A stretch of 64,000 nt of DNA from Homalodisca vitripennis (GCF_021130785.1 NW_025778060.1:1-64000), one strand, 5' to 3'; shown: positions 12,118 to 25,930, numbered from the stretch's first letter. Translations and numbers: made by a program. Notes: generated from the letters alone by a model not told the origin.

Positions 12118-15100
12118 TTTCTTTAGCCATATATTTCGTAAAATTTGCGTTTTCTTGTCATAGTGTACGTACTTCTTGGAAAATTAAGGCAACAATCTTT
12201 TAGCAAAGCTTTATATATTGAATTGGTTCACAAAAGCTCTGCAGAGAATAAAGTAAAAATATTAGAATTCACTTTAGAGACAGTTACTTATTTTTCTTAG
12301 AGTATTAACCCATTAAAGGTTAAGTTTTTTTGTAGTTAAAATTATTATTTATTTCTTTGTCCTTGCATCAATAAATAACTGCAACCACGTGCAGCAACCA
12401 TATCGATGTCAAACAGAATTTTGATTTTTTTCATTGTGATAATTTATCCCCGACTGTTTTTGGGCATGTATTGTGTTATATTGCATATAAATATTATTAT
12501 AAATAATTACTGCTATCTACCAGCTGTAATGGTATATATTAAAAAATTGGCAAAATTTATTTACACTCTTGAAAATATCTTATAATTGAATATAATAATT
12601 ATTATGTGTTTGGCACATTTTAAATTTGTAATAAGTGAATATTATTCTATTTTCAAAATACTAATATGGAAAGCAGACAACCAATCATACTATTTAGGTT
12701 TTCGGCAATCTTATCCAATTATGTAGTTATAAAATAAAAATGTATCCGTTTACACGTTAAACTCATGTTAATACCATTCTTAAATAAGCTGTAAACAAAA
12801 CGTGTTAAATAACAACATATCCATCATTCATATCTATATAACCAATAGTTTAAGGCTATCTGGGCAGCGAGGCGTTTTCAGTTTTCTCAATTATAAAGAG
12901 ATAGTCGATGATTTGTATTTATAAACCTAGATAATGGAGCTTCTTCTGTGGTTCAATTTGAATTTAAATTACGTGGCATGCTCATAAACATTATTTAGAT
13001 ACTCCATACTTTATCTTTTCAGGAGTATTTGAATGTATAACAGTTAATATTTTTATAACTCTGTTTATACTACTATTTTATTTAACCATATTTGCAGGTA
13101 AAAAAAATTATTTATCGCCACATACTTAACGTAAATATATCTTTATATTACATAAATATGTGAAAATGAGCGTAAAAACTTTTACCATAAACTTAATCCT
13201 GTGTTACAGATGTTTTTATAATATTTTTCTTGTGTTTCATACAATAAATATTTCACATGTGATATTGTGTACTGACCATTAAAACACGATATTGTGTAAC
13301 TAAAACATGAGAATCAATATGTTTATGTCCTCTACACTTTCTTGATTATTATAGTTCTATTAACTAAGGTGACGGAATAGTCCGTGTTTTATAATACATA
13401 AAGATAGGTATAGAAGTTGCTTTGGAAAATACTCCCATATAGGAAAATCAGCTTTCATTATCATACATTTTGCAGGAATATTATTAAAATAAGATATTTT
13501 AATGAATACCTTATAAGAGGCACAAATAAATATATTGTCCGTGAGGTAAAGAGACATAAGATATATTTTCCATCACCTTTCAGGAACATCTTTTAGGTGT
13601 AGTACTGCTGGAACTAAGCGTGTTCATGTTGATGTTTGTAAGTATAATTTATAGGGGTTTATTTAAGATTCATACCTTTCAATAACGATCTAACAATGTT
13701 AATGTGAAAATAACAGCTACGTCCTCTTGTCCTCTTGCTACGTATCTTTATGGGTTAGAGTCTATAGTATAATTGTTATTTTACTTTGTATTCTTATATT
13801 GAGCTTATCTATGAAATAAGAGAACGAATTTAGTACAAATTATAATTTGTAATGCTTTATTGCACTATATTCCACGTGGCGTAATAGTATTTATTGATAT
13901 AAGCAATATTTCAAGTTCAATACTCAATGAGTTTCCCCAATATCCTAGTGCCGGATTGATTTGTAATTTTTATTTCCTGCAAATTCCATGGAGGGAACAT
14001 ACAAAATTATTGTATATATTGCTTTTTAAATGCATTTTTATTTTCAGAAACAAAATGCACTAATAATAAATTTTTTAGCTACTTCTAAACTTACACTCAC
14101 ATCATTACGTATCGTACAGGAGTTGGTAGCTTTTAGCTGTAACCCGTTGGTTAGCTGTATAACTTTGATGATGATTTGATTTGAAGGATGTATTTGCATT
14201 ATGTTTTTGTTTGTCCTTTGATGACTACTCTAACTTTATATTGTCAAATAGTGGGAATATTTTACATCACACATATAAAGTCAAAGAGGACATTGAGAGT
14301 TGATAAATTGTTTAATCTCTTCCTAAACTCCTTTTACCCCGAAAGACATAAAAATTGGCGACTTAAAGCATGGTGTTGGATACAGTGTTTATTATGAAAG
14401 TAGTACTAGAACAACTGAATAAACAATACCGAAAACATTACTCGTAAACTATTCCTGACATATACTGGAGGTGTAAAGTAGAGAGCCATGTCTGACTCCC
14501 ACATATCTGTCTATTGCAGCAGGATACACTTCACCTGACAACACTGCGGGATACCTGACACCTGACAATCTAATCCTGTTTGAGTCCGTAGCCTGATTGA
14601 TCAAAGCAACGCTAAAATTAATTCCTGTTTAATAAATGTTAGGTTTAAGATATATTAATAATTTAATATATTACATAAAACGCAATTAGTTAAAATTTTT
14701 CTTCTTAAAATTACAGTGCGTAATATTCTCCAAAATAATCGTCGCAGCTTAAATTTGTGGTTAGTTTCTTTACTATTTAACCTTAACTTCATGAAACTAT
14801 GAGTTAAAACCCCGTTATTAAGCCATAAAAGTTTGAGAATGATAATTTTTAGATCGTATTCTAACTAATATTTTTATTTGGTACGTGTTTCTAATGGTAT
14901 ATAACACATTTATTAGTTTCTTTTATTTACTTGTTGTAAGATTTACTAGATATATACGTAAATTATACATATGATATACAAATAAATTCAATCAAAACAA
15001 TGTAAGCGAGTTGGGTGTTCTTGCGTACTATTTATAACTATCCTTCCCTATATGAAGCTGAAATATGTTTAATATAAGATACGCCAGACCATACTTCGCT

Positions 15101-15522
15101 TTGCTAAGGCTGCATACATAAGTCGTTAGCTTGTTTCATTCCAGAGGTGGTACCCTGAAATATGGATATTTATAACACGCAGTGAAATACCACAGAGGGT
15201 CAGCACTACCACAGAACTTTGTCTTGTCTGTATACACATAACCGATACTACTGACTTCTGAGGAACCAGATAAAATGTAACGAAAGTGTTAATGTTGTAT
15301 TATCAAAGAAACATAATTTCATGTGTTTCCATTTCAAATGTTATAATGTCACTAATCTCCACTCAAATTGGTTTTTAAATGTTATTCCCGTTACGACTAT
15401 AATATATATAATTTCAATACATTTTAGTAATAAACTACGATTGTGGAAATAAAAAATATCCTTTACTAATAGTTTTTCTCACATATTCAAGTTCAATTTC
15501 ATGAAGAAAGCCGGGCTAAAAA

Positions 15523-15525
<3 letters not shown>

Positions 15526-15563
<38 letters not shown>
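15526..15563. repeat. (AT)n microsatellite
   Basis: About 38 bp of pure AT dinucleotide repeat. Confidence 0.95.
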
Positions 15564-15567
<4 letters not shown>

Positions 15568-16322
15568 CATTAGATAGTATCATGTGTGTTAAAAACACTT
15601 GAAGTTTTGACTTGTGTTATCTTGTTAACATATATACCGCAATATTTTTGCATTTATTTGAATTAAGTTTTCCTATAAATTAATCAGGAAGGCTTAACGA
15701 GACAGCAAATTAAAAAATATCTTTAATTTAAACTTTCACGTACACCACCACGATTGGGTGTTGAATCACAAGAAAATATATAGTTAATTATGTCATTTTT
15801 TATGATTATAATAAAATTTCAATAATGTAAGATAAATTTTTGTAATAATATTACCTGTCTAGTATTTTTTGTCCATTGAAAAAATTTTAATTATTATAAT
15901 AATTGATATACCGTCGTAAATTTAAAAGTTTCCTGTTAACGATGCCAATAATATTTAATAAATTGTCGTGGGTTTATGTAACTTGCAAGGCACATTCTTT
16001 AAATAAATTTCTGTGAATGGTAACTGCCTAATTTCCTTATCTACGAAGAATGTATTAATGATCTAACATTTAACTTTGTTTAAATGTAATAACATGTTGT
16101 AAATTACATATGAATGAAAATTAGCACGAAGAAAATTTACTATACTGCCTAATATAGGTCCTCTATCTAAGCTGCCATCTAGTTCACTTGCCGGAAAGAG
16201 TAACATTTGGTGTAGGCAACATATTTTTGAGTAAACTGGGTTTATACAAAATGCTATTTAACAAATATCAAATAATTTAAATAATGAATATTTATATTCT
16301 CAACTACTTATTTACACTTTTC

Positions 16323-16326
<4 letters not shown>

Positions 16327-16406
<80 letters not shown>
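16327..16406. repeat. (AT)n microsatellite, longest in the window
   Basis: About 80 bp of uninterrupted TA dinucleotide repeat; probably length-polymorphic and able to extrude a cruciform. Confidence 0.95.
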
Positions 16407-16408
<2 letters not shown>

Positions 16409-17793
16409 TGAAAATTAAGTTTAAAATAAATATTTATTACTATTGATGTTATGCGTGAATGTTATGATTACAAAGCATACGCACAAATACGCGTTGTTAA
16501 TTAAATAATGAGTCAAAAGAGACTATTACTGTAAATTTAAATTAAAATGGTATTCAAGTGGACATAAAATATGTGAAATACTTATAGAACAGGTGCACAC
16601 TTTGATGAAGGAAATTACTGATTACTGACTTTCTTTAAAGTATGAAAAGCCTTTTAGTAAAAGCTAAGGGTACTAATTAACTTTACTTGAAAAATAATCT
16701 TACCTCCTGTCTCCTATACGTAAGGTCTGTTTGGAAATTGTAAGAAATGAATTGAACTTGTAATCAACGCAATTGTATTATTATTATTTCCTTTCGGTAT
16801 CACGTATTATTGAATAGGAAAACAGCTTCCTTATTTTTCCTCTAATATTGTTTGATTGAGATATAGTGTGCCAGCCATCCCTCGTAATGGGATTTTGACC
16901 AGAGGCAGCCTCCACCCACAACTTAACCGAAACAAAATATCCTGTCACTCTGGATGGAAAAGTTTAGGTCCATTTAGGACAAAATTCAACTAGAGTTTAT
17001 CAGCGTCTTTCACCAGCGAACAAAATAATTAGGCATTTAAAACCAAGTTTCAACTTTATAAACCAGTAGACTTTTGAATGCACATTATCGAAAGCTATCC
17101 GTAAAACAATTCAATTCATTTTAGAAACATGTAATTTCTGTCTGTCTATGCGCATGATATACGATAAGCTCCTACATAAAAAACGACTTGCCTATACTTT
17201 TATATGAAACTACGTTTCTATATGCCACAATAAGTTTGATGAACATAGAATTTACCCCACGCTATTTAGAATAACATTACCTAATATATTTTTTAAATTG
17301 GCCTTATTTACAATAATTGTAAGTTTTACATTATAAATAACTCATATTTTTACTAAGATTTATTGAGTCATTCATTCTCTTTTTCTTTTAAATATACTTT
17401 TAGATTCTCTTCCCCCAATTTTCCTCACAAATTTTAACACATGCCAGTAAAATTGCAATTGCCTCCCTTCCATTCTTTCCCAGTGGTTATTATAATTATT
17501 AAACTACTAAATATTTAATTTTCCATTTCAATGAGAAACAAAGTATATCTTTTCAAGAAAAACGTGTTTATGTGTATAAGTTTTGTGCTATTAGTTTATG
17601 ACTCCTTGTAAAGGAATGTAATTTTAATTATGTGTTTAAAAATTCTTTAAGCAAAATATGTAACTGGTATATTCCAGCAATTTCTCAAAAGATATTTATA
17701 TTAGAGAAAATTACGCAAAAATATTACATATAATGATACATGAAATATTTACGTAAACCTGCTCTTTTAGACAGCTACAAATACTAATTTTTT

Positions 17794-18112
17794 TTGATAA
17801 TTATTGTAAATTATTGTAAACTTCTGGCCAGGAGGAAGGTGAAAAGGGACTTCTCAACCCGCCATCTACAAGGCTACAATACCGACCAGCAGATCTACAT
17901 CAACCCGAGTTTAACACCTGTCAGGCGAGTGCTTCTGGCAAAGGCCCGTAGGCTGAGATTTGAATTCAATTATAAGTTTGTGTGGGTTGACAGGGTATGA
18001 AAAATTAAAGTAAAGAGGTCTGACGATAAGAGTAGTAGGGTAATTGTTCTGAAAGATGAGGATGATCTAAATGCACTTGTTCAGAGAGAGTCACCTACTA
18101 AAAGTAGGTAAA
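17794..18112 (+). pseudogene. LINE 3 ORF1 C-terminal fragment
   Basis: The open part reads LQGYNTDQQIYINPSLTPVR followed by a stretch ending in FNYKFVWVDRV, a stop, then continued coding-like sequence (KIKVKRSDDKSSRVIVLKD and onward). The 'iyiNp.LTp..r.LL..AR...f.ykfvW' pattern is that of insect LINE ORF1 C-terminal domains related to baculovirus FP proteins. It lacks its N-terminal half and has one internal stop at about 17998. Confidence 0.65.
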
Positions 18113-18470
18113 ATGTTTGGTGGGAATGGGAAGATTATTATCATACTTTTTTTACTCTAGATTTTGAACACTAGGGTTTGCTTATTTAATTTGTTTAATA
18201 ATTGATAATATACTCGTAATTTAACTAAAGAATTATACTTTCATAAATTTCTTTTCCAAATTTGGAACATTACATGTTAAGTATCAATTAGTTTATTATA
18301 CTCTAAAACAGTATGACCCTATTCGTAATGTTTTATTATACTAAAGAATTAGTGCTGCCTGTTGTGAGCGTATTTTTATTGTCTAAGTTATAAATACAAA
18401 ATAGATGTGTTGTGGCAAGGTAAAAATTTTGTTTATAATTTTTATTTTGATTTTAACCATAAATAAGAAT

Positions 18471-20560
18471 GAATCCTAAGGATGAAATAATAATTTATTA
18501 TCAGAATGTAAGAGGTTTGCGCACCAAAACGCATACACTATTTCAGTCTGTGTTAATCGAGCAGTATGATATTATTGCCTAAACAGAAACGTGGCTGACA
18601 GAAGCATTTGTGATAGGGAACTTTAAGAAAGCTGATTTTTACAGTATATTTAATAAATTTAAAGAATGTAATTGGAATGAAGTGTATAGTATAAATAACG
18701 TAGATAGGGCTGTGGATGTGTTCTATAACACAATATTACCGTTGTTGATCAATGTATACCTAAAAAAAACATTAATATTTAAAAGTAAATATCCGTGTTG
18801 GTTTACAAAGGATATTATTAATTCTATAAAGATAAAGAATAAATGTGCTAAGAAACGGATTCTCTAAAGTCCATGAAAGTTTGTTTAAGGATCTCATGAG
18901 AGGTATTAAATTAAAAATAAATTTGGATTATCGAGAATATATACGAAACATTGAGTATTGCATTAATGTAGACTCTAAGTTTTTCTGGAGTTCTATAGGG
19001 TCCAGATGCTCTTCTTCTAATTTAGATTTGGGCTCTTTCGAAACGAAATTTAAAGACAAAGTAGATCACATTTCCGATTCGTTTGCAGACTTTTTTCTTC
19101 AGTTTTCTCGGTTAACTGCGGAAGTAAACTTAAAAATATTAGTACTGAAAAACTTATATAGGGAAAACATCCATGGGGTTTTGTACAGTTCTAGATATGT
19201 TAGCAGCAATCAAAAAATTGAAATTCAAGAAAACTTCTGGACCTGACTGTATTCCTACATATATAGTATAGGGTTGTGCTGAGGTACTATGTGATCCTTT
19301 GTGCTATTTGTTCAATCTGTCTTTAAAAACCTGTATTTTCCCGGAGAAATGGAAGGAAGCTAAGGTGGTTCCCATTTATAATCAGGAAAAATTTAAAACA
19401 TTGAAAATTACCGTCCGATTTCATTGTTAAATACATTCGCTAAGATATTTGAATCACTTCTCTGTAACTATATATTTTATAACGTAAAATCTGATATTTA
19501 TCCCCAGCGGCATGGCTTACTTCCTTGTAAATAACAGTATCTAATCTAATGGAATTTTCTTTTGACGTAGCATGGGAATTGGATACTGGTGGCAGGGTTG
19601 ATGTAGTGTATACATATTTTTCTAAGGCGTTTGATAAAGTAGATCACGATATTTTGTTAAGTAAATTATCTTGTTTTAACTTATCCCTGTCATTTATTAC
19701 TTTTATTGAGACTTATTCAAAGCTTCGCAGTCAGTTTGTTATGGTCTTTAACATTATGTCTAAAAAGTACATAAGCACTTCAGTTGTTCCGCAGGGATCT
19801 AAATTAGGCCCATTACTGTTCTTCATATATATTAATGATCTTCCTATTTATTTAACACGGTCTACTACATTGCCAATGATTTGAAACTATATAGAAAAAT
19901 TCGAGACAATCACGACGTTGCTGAACTGCAATCAACGCTAAATTTACGTAGCCTTTGGTGCTTAGACAACAACCTATTTTTAAATGTAAAGAAGTGTGTT
20001 GCGATGATATATACTACGAAAAAATACTCAACTCTACCAGAATACTCTATTAATGGCACCAACCTACTATTAGTGACTTATTTTAAAGATCTTGGCGTAA
20101 TTTTTGACTCAGCTTTTACGTTTGACAATCAACCTTAATTGTATCACAAATGGATGCCACAGGATGTTGGGTTTTGTAATTAGAAACACAATGTTTCTTT
20201 CATTCAATTAATTCTATCATTAAACTATATAATGTATTTATAAGAAGTATGCTGGAGTATTGTGCAATAATATGGACCCCTTATTTGTTACATAGCATTG
20301 CTTCTCTGGAGATAATTCAAAAAAAGTTTCTAAGGTATTAATATTTTAAAAGATTTAATGTTTCTTGTGAAGAAACCTGTCAACAACTATCTTAAGAAGT
20401 ATTTTTTTCTTTTGAAACTTTGCTAACAAGACGAAACCGATCTATTATTTTATACATTTTTAAAATTTTACATAACTTAGTTGATAGTTCTTTTTTAGTT
20501 GGTAAGGTTTTTCTTTTGGGATTATGTCCCAAGAAATAATCTGAGACCCTCCTTGGTTAT
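18471..20560 (+). pseudogene. LINE 3 endonuclease/reverse transcriptase pseudogene
   Basis: ORF2 starts at ATG 18471; the product opens with IIIYYQNVRGLRTKTHTLFQ, the N-terminal block of LINE endonucleases. There is a stop near 18580 just before TETWLTE, and the rest of the nuclease is deleted, so the reading jumps to the domain before RT. RT blocks follow: KKTSGPDCIPTYIV (about 19219-19265), SKAFDKVDHDIL (about 19621), VPQGSKLGPLLFFIYINDL (about 19786). The catalytic box reads IAND at 19869-19880 instead of (F/Y)ADD, so a catalytic Asp is lost. C-terminal motifs (RSMLEYCAIIWTP) follow near 20250 with further frameshifts. Confidence 0.85.
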
Positions 20561-20967
20561 TTTACACCACGTTTTAATACAGTGCAGTTTTACAACTTTT
20601 AATTTTTTAAAGGTATTAGGTTGTTAAACATGTATAAGAATGAATTAATTATATTTAATAATAGTTTTAATTCATTTGTAAATAAGCTAAATGTTATTTT
20701 TTTAAACTTAATGTAGTAACAGAGTTTTGTTAACGTTTTAAATTATTATTATGTATTGTATTATATTTTTTAATTTTTTTCTCGTGCTGTAATAGAAACA
20801 GTTAATTTTTACTCAGCCTAATAATGATTTTGTAATTGAATTTCTTCGAATCCGTACTGATACGAGTATATTATATTGTAAGTTATTATTATTAACTTGT
20901 ATTGTCATTATAGATGTTTTGGGATAATATTCCTGTAGCTATTGTACAAAAAAAAATAAATAAATAA

Positions 20968-22546
20968 TTCAAATTAATTAGTAAAGTGATGTTTTTAGAA
21001 ATTTTGAATTTAAATTTTTTGTATCTGTTCATTTAAAGTAGTAATGTAAGTAATGTATGGACGTAGTAAGTTATATTTCACACTGTGAATATTACCTGTG
21101 AATTTTTGTTGTTGTTTATTTTACGAGGGTAAATGATCCAGGAACAAATTTACCTTCAATTATATGTACATTGGGGGTATTTGTCATGCATTATAGTGCA
21201 CAATCCATACAGGTTTGAACATATTAATTAGATAAACTATTAATACATCCTACATGTTTAATTAGTGAGTCTATTGGTACTAATCACTAGAGCTTACTAC
21301 TCCTGGATTGGGAATCCCTTTATTAAGTACCGTACAGAAGCCAGTGGCATGGTAGCCTAAGTAAACCAAGCTAATCAGAGGTCGGATTTGGTTGTGTCCA
21401 CTGACACCTACAATATTTAAGGCGTACTAGTTATTAAACTATAGTTTTATTAAAACAACAATGCATACTCAATATCACAGTATTACGTTGTAAGAAATTC
21501 TATTTTCTAGTAAATACCTAAATCACATGGTTGTATAAAACAGATGCTTAAAAATATTTTTTGTAGAAAAGACCTAGTAACAAAATGTTACACATTTCTC
21601 GTAATGGTTTAATAACCTTTTTCACAAAATCACTGCTACCTCCATCCTTCTGAACGGACTCCATCCAGGACATTACCAAACTTCAGTAAATGTCATTGAA
21701 AATAATTCTATTTCCGACTCCTGTTGATGACATGAGGACCATAAGAGGAAATAGTATTGACGGAACACAGTTTAAGGTATTCCTAACGGATAAAATAAGT
21801 TAAGATTTTAATTTCCATTTTCAAATAACATGACCATACTAGTCTTCAGGTGTTTCATTTAAGTAAATTACACACTGATATATCTTTTTAGTTAGATTAA
21901 AACCAGTTTATTAAGTTAAATGCGCTTTATTTTAAATCCATAAGGCATTAATTTAGTCAATTCGCAAGATCAGCTGGTAGTAGCTTCACTTATCCATTCC
22001 CATCAGTTAAGAGGCTTTGAAGTAATATTCAAAATTAATGAAAACCAGTAATAAAAAGTTTAAAACGTAGAATATTTTAGTAATAAAAGTAAATCTTATA
22101 TTTCCTTATTCCATGTTCTTGAACATTGTGTTTTAGTTAGAGCACACTGCAGCCCTAATAATTTCAAAATGTTGAACACTATTTTAAAATGCTACTGGTT
22201 ATTGATAAAATTCCTTTTAGAGTTCTTAAAATTATTGTGTTTTTTGTTTGATAGCTATTTTTAAATTTTAGCAATTAAGAAAGAAAATTGTTTTATACCG
22301 CTAGTTTTACCTTCGTGCAAATACTCCAGCGTCTAAAATATTGCATACCTGTAAATAAATGCTTTTATTTTTCAATATTACTACGGTATTTTATAAAAAA
22401 GTGATTTTAATATTTTCACTTGTCTTAATACCCAAATTGCGTTCAGTCATTCTACAGGTTACACTGTTTAACTTATAATGTTTATGTGGGTCACAAGACT
22501 CTTCGCCAAAAACAACTAGTTTTTGGTCTACTTCCATTAAATGCCA
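20968..22546. other. AT-rich non-coding stretch
   Basis: No gene, RNA or element end recognised between the A-rich tail of LINE 3 and the left TTAA of the piggyBac element. Confidence 0.6.
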
Positions 22547-22890
22547 TTAACCCTAGAGTAGACGGGCTGGGTCTGTGAGACCCAGGCGGTTTTGTTTTGT
22601 TCAGAGCTTCAAGGTCAAAGTGACTCACGGTGGCGAGACTCCGTGTAGCTTTCCAAAACACTCCACATAATGCTCTGCCGTCATTGTTTTTGTTTCTTAC
22701 GTCTCAGTCTTTGCGTAGTAAGTGACTGATTACGTTTTGGGTCTGGTAGGCCCAGCCCGTCCGTTGGCGTCACGTTTTTACAGATATTTAAAATTATTCT
22801 TATTTTATTTTCATCGCCTATTTTACATCGGAAAAGTGTTTATATACGATTGTTTTTATTGTAATGAAGTTTTAGACCATTTAAATAAAT

Positions 22891-23318
22891 ATGGCTCATA
22901 GACATATTGACAGATGCAGTGAAATTGACAGACTATTGTTACGAGACAGTGAGAGTGAATCTGATGACGCTGATCCAAACTTTGAAATATACAGTGACCA
23001 TGATACAGAAAGTGAATTCGATGTGGATGAAGTTTGTGAAGCAGGACAACATGAAGAGGAAAGTGACAGGAATGGCGGTCACTCTTACAACCTTACATGT
23101 CACTTCGGGCACAACAAGGCAACTTACCTAGGGAAATTCGAGCCTTAGCTGCAAAATTTTCGGGAACTCCTATTCCTGCAAAAGAAAACCCTGAACCAGG
23201 AAAACGAGGCAGGTGCTCTTTGTGCAAAGACAGCAAAACCAAGTATTTTTGTAAGCAGAGTAAAGCGTGGCTGTGCTTGTCTCATGCGGAACTGCTGTGC
23301 CGGGATTGCGCTGAGTAG
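22891..23318 (+). pseudogene. piggyBac transposase with catalytic core deleted
   Basis: ATG at 22891 opens a 68-residue acidic N-terminus rich in Asp, Glu and Ser, as piggyBac transposases have. At about 23085-23125 the frame changes and the C-terminus follows: LPREIRALAAKFSGTP, then a cysteine-rich domain with CSLC, YFC, WLC, SHAELLC and RDCAE ending at 23318. This is the C-terminal zinc-binding domain that recognises the transposon ends. Roughly the whole catalytic region with the three aspartates is absent; full family members run to about 550-600 residues. The frame change at the junction suggests a simple deletion. A truncated acidic peptide could still be made, but it would not be a transposase. 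Confidence 0.85.
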
Positions 23319-23918
23319 ATCTAAGATAAGGACACAACCGACACCTACAGCTTGTATCTATGATTGTGAAAGTAATTTAGTATTATTTCCCCCTTCTTAA
23401 GTTAGTTATAGTGATAAAATGATAGGTTTTATTGTGTAAATATCTATTTGTAGAGTAAGAACAGTACTTGTCTTCATTTTGCTGTTCTGTATACGGAAAT
23501 GTTCCATTTGCAAAAGTAGATATTTTACGCCTATATAATAAGAAATCGGTTTTATTTCAGAAAGATTTTACATTTTTATTTTATTATTTAGGTCTTTCTT
23601 ATTTCAAAAATATGTATAGTTTAATTTGTATTTACAAATCGTGGTAAGGATAACGTATTTTTGAAAACATTTAATATTGTAAGTAAATTTGTAAGATCTA
23701 ATTAGCTATTTTTTATAAAAGCTCTTCATTTAATTACGACATTAAAACTAGCCAATACTAATACAGTCATATCTGTATTTTAATGTAAAAATACATTGTT
23801 ATTAATAAATTGGTTAAAACATATTTTGACGTGACAACGTCTTAAATTAGGTTGCTGCTCGGAGTCACTCATGAAAAAGTGTAACGCCCGGTAACGTTAC
23901 GATGCCCGTCCAGTGGGT

Positions 23919-23990
23919 CCGCCGCACGGGATCCGCACGGGATAAGGCAGATAACTGTGAGTCCGCCGCACGGGATAAAGCAGATAACTA
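23919..23990 (+). repeat. Short GC-rich tandem repeat inside piggyBac element
   Basis: Two copies of GTCCGCCGCACGGGAT plus an extra CCGCACGGGATAAGGCAGATAACT unit occur in tandem, followed by AAAGCAGATAACTATG. The unit is near 32 bp and imperfect. It lies in the 3' part of the element after the transposase remnant. Confidence 0.75.
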
Positions 23991-24725
23991 TGTTTATTCG
24001 TGAAAATGTGGAGTGCTTAGATTCGTCATTTACAACAACTACAACAATAAAGGTAAATAATTGTACACTGATATTTCATTATCGTAAACTGTGATTGATT
24101 GATTAATTGTTAGATTGACACAAAAGTTGAGAAACTGAGTTTATAGGTTATGTTATACTATTGACAAATGTTGATAGTGTTAAGTAAATTATTAGTTTAA
24201 ATCACTCTGCAATCAATCGTAATTCAGTCGATTGAGAAGAAACAGCGCGTATTGTTAGTCAAACATTTAAAATAACAAATTATAACCTCTAACCTGTCAT
24301 AACAGTGCGACCAAACAAACGAACTAAACCGACCAATCACCACGCGCGGAGTTAGAATTTAACTGTGTTTAGCAAGAATTTCAAATTCCAATTTTAGTAA
24401 ATGTTTATTCAACTTTACCATTTACAATAACAAATTTTAATTAATTTCAAATTATGTACAATGTTTTAGTAAACAAAATATATTTCTATAGTTAAAATTT
24501 GTGCAATTCTTATTTTTCATTCAATTCCTTGTTCCTATTGTGCAATTTAATAATATTCATATCAATAAATATTCTACCGAGAAAAAGACGTTGTCACGTA
24601 AAATCTTCGCCCGTAAAACCGATTTTACAGGCAACCATAATTTTTTTTAATTGTTTTTATTTGGGCCTGTCAGATCCAGCCCGTCCTGATACGTAACTTT
24701 TTTTGCCCGTCTACTCTAGGGTTAA

Positions 24726-25930
24726 TCGAATAAAGTTCAAAGTATAAGGTTCTAAGTTTAAAGACATACGTGCGATTCTGGTGAATTTATTTACTGATGC
24801 AATATAGTTACAATATTGTTGTAGGATTTAACTATATGAAGTAAAACTATAAAACTTTCATAGCTTGAATCTAAAATTAAAATATCTCAGTTGTGTTTAG
24901 CATATTAAAATTGCAATAAAAGGAAGTATGTAAAAGGTCACGTAAGAAACTCCAGGAAACGTTCTAAGCGGAAGTGCTAGGAGCTTCCGTTAGCTATGTA
25001 GGTGTTCAACAACCTGCAAGACGTCATGACAATTTTCAATATTACAGGAAGACCTTATCAGAAACTTGCATAATTTAACTTGAATAATTTAAAATTACTT
25101 GCCAAATTAATGCTATTGAAGAGGGTTTGTTGCATTTTATCCGTGTTATTTTTATTCTTGAATGGTAATATTGTAAATCAAGCAATTATATATCTTTATA
25201 TCTGATGACTCTAACCGATTAAAATATTAGAAGCAATCTCTATAATTAGATGTACTTCTTAATTATATTAAAATGTCTGAGTAAATGTTTCTAACTAAGC
25301 AGTTTTTATCACCTATCAGGGTATATGTACTTTTAATATCGCGGTATTTTTTGGTGGTGACAAATGAATTAGAACAATCAAGTTACATTTGTGAAACCTG
25401 CTCAAAAAACAGGGTTTACTTTAAGAAAACATTTGGCTAAGTACATGTTAAATATCAGGATGTTAGAAATTAACTCATCAACCTTAAAGATACGTAAGAT
25501 AGTAATACAGCTTAAATACTAAGTTTTTATTAAGTATTCTTTTCCATAAATTGGAAAGCTGATTTTCTATTCATAAAATTCAATCGAAAATGCAAATGTA
25601 CTACAAATCCTGCTTCACAGAGAAAAAATAAAATGTACTGCACATTTTTGCCGTTATTTTTTTTTTTGGTAATACCTAACATATATATGCAATGATTAGA
25701 ATTGCAGTTAATTTGAATACGGTACGTAGAAATAATATGCTAATGAAAAAACTCATGTTAATTATGCATACATTTCTCGTACACTATACATCATAATCAA
25801 GCTGCGTTAATTACAAGTACCTGACCTCTCGTGGCTGCAAGGACTGATTTATGTAACTTGAAAAATTGCTCTCAACCACTCATCCCTTACTCTCCAACCC
25901 TTACAGATTACTAAATAGCTTCCATTGCTG
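24726..25930. other. AT-rich non-coding stretch
   Basis: Nothing recognised between the right TTAA of the piggyBac copy and the truncated end of the gypsy-like element. Confidence 0.6.

Larger units (their letters stand above)
8943..12120 (-). mobile_element. Non-LTR retrotransposon (LINE 2, CR1/L2-like), degenerate, minus strand
   Basis: Minus-strand order: esterase-like ORF1 fragment (12117-11842), endonuclease end (11610-11392), linker (11354-10742), RT (about 10740-10150), RT C-terminal domain (9700-9515), then a 3' untranslated region to about 8943. The 3' region ends with AATAAATTCATTTATT (8943-8958), a short tail of the type that closes such elements. A second tract of repeated TAGATTTAG-like words lies at about 9110-9150. 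The coding part is fragmented by many frameshifts. Confidence 0.7.
12121..17790. other. AT-rich non-coding stretch
   Basis: About 5.7 kb without recognisable genes or element ends. It holds two (AT)n microsatellites, listed separately, and only short AT-biased open frames. A slightly GC-richer patch at 14.46-14.60 kb contains two near-identical ACCTGACA words and a TTGCAG, but I cannot assign it. Confidence 0.6.
17794..20967 (+). mobile_element. Non-LTR retrotransposon (LINE 3), 5'-truncated, plus strand
   Basis: Order on the plus strand: C-terminal piece of ORF1 (17794-18110), start of the endonuclease (18471-18600), a deletion, the region between endonuclease and RT (18610-19246), RT (about 19200-20140), RT C-terminal domain (20140-20560), 3' untranslated region, and an A-rich end AAAAAAAAATAAATAAATAA at about 20949-20968. 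The 5' end near 17.79 kb cuts into ORF1, the usual result of incomplete reverse transcription. Internal stops, frameshifts and a missing endonuclease core make it inactive. Confidence 0.85.
22551..24721 (+). mobile_element. piggyBac-type DNA transposon, internally deleted
   Basis: The ends are CCCTAGAGTAGACGGGC at 22551-22567 and its exact inverted copy at 24705-24721 (17 of 17 bp), each flanked by TTAA (22547-22550 and 24722-24725). TTAA duplications with CCY-starting ends are diagnostic of piggyBac. Subterminal words related to GGGTCTGxxAGxCCCAGCCCGTCC occur at 22736-22763 and, in the same orientation, at 24660-24687. The 2.17-kb element retains only the two ends of a transposase gene. Intact ends suggest it could still be moved by a transposase supplied from another copy. 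Confidence 0.95.
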
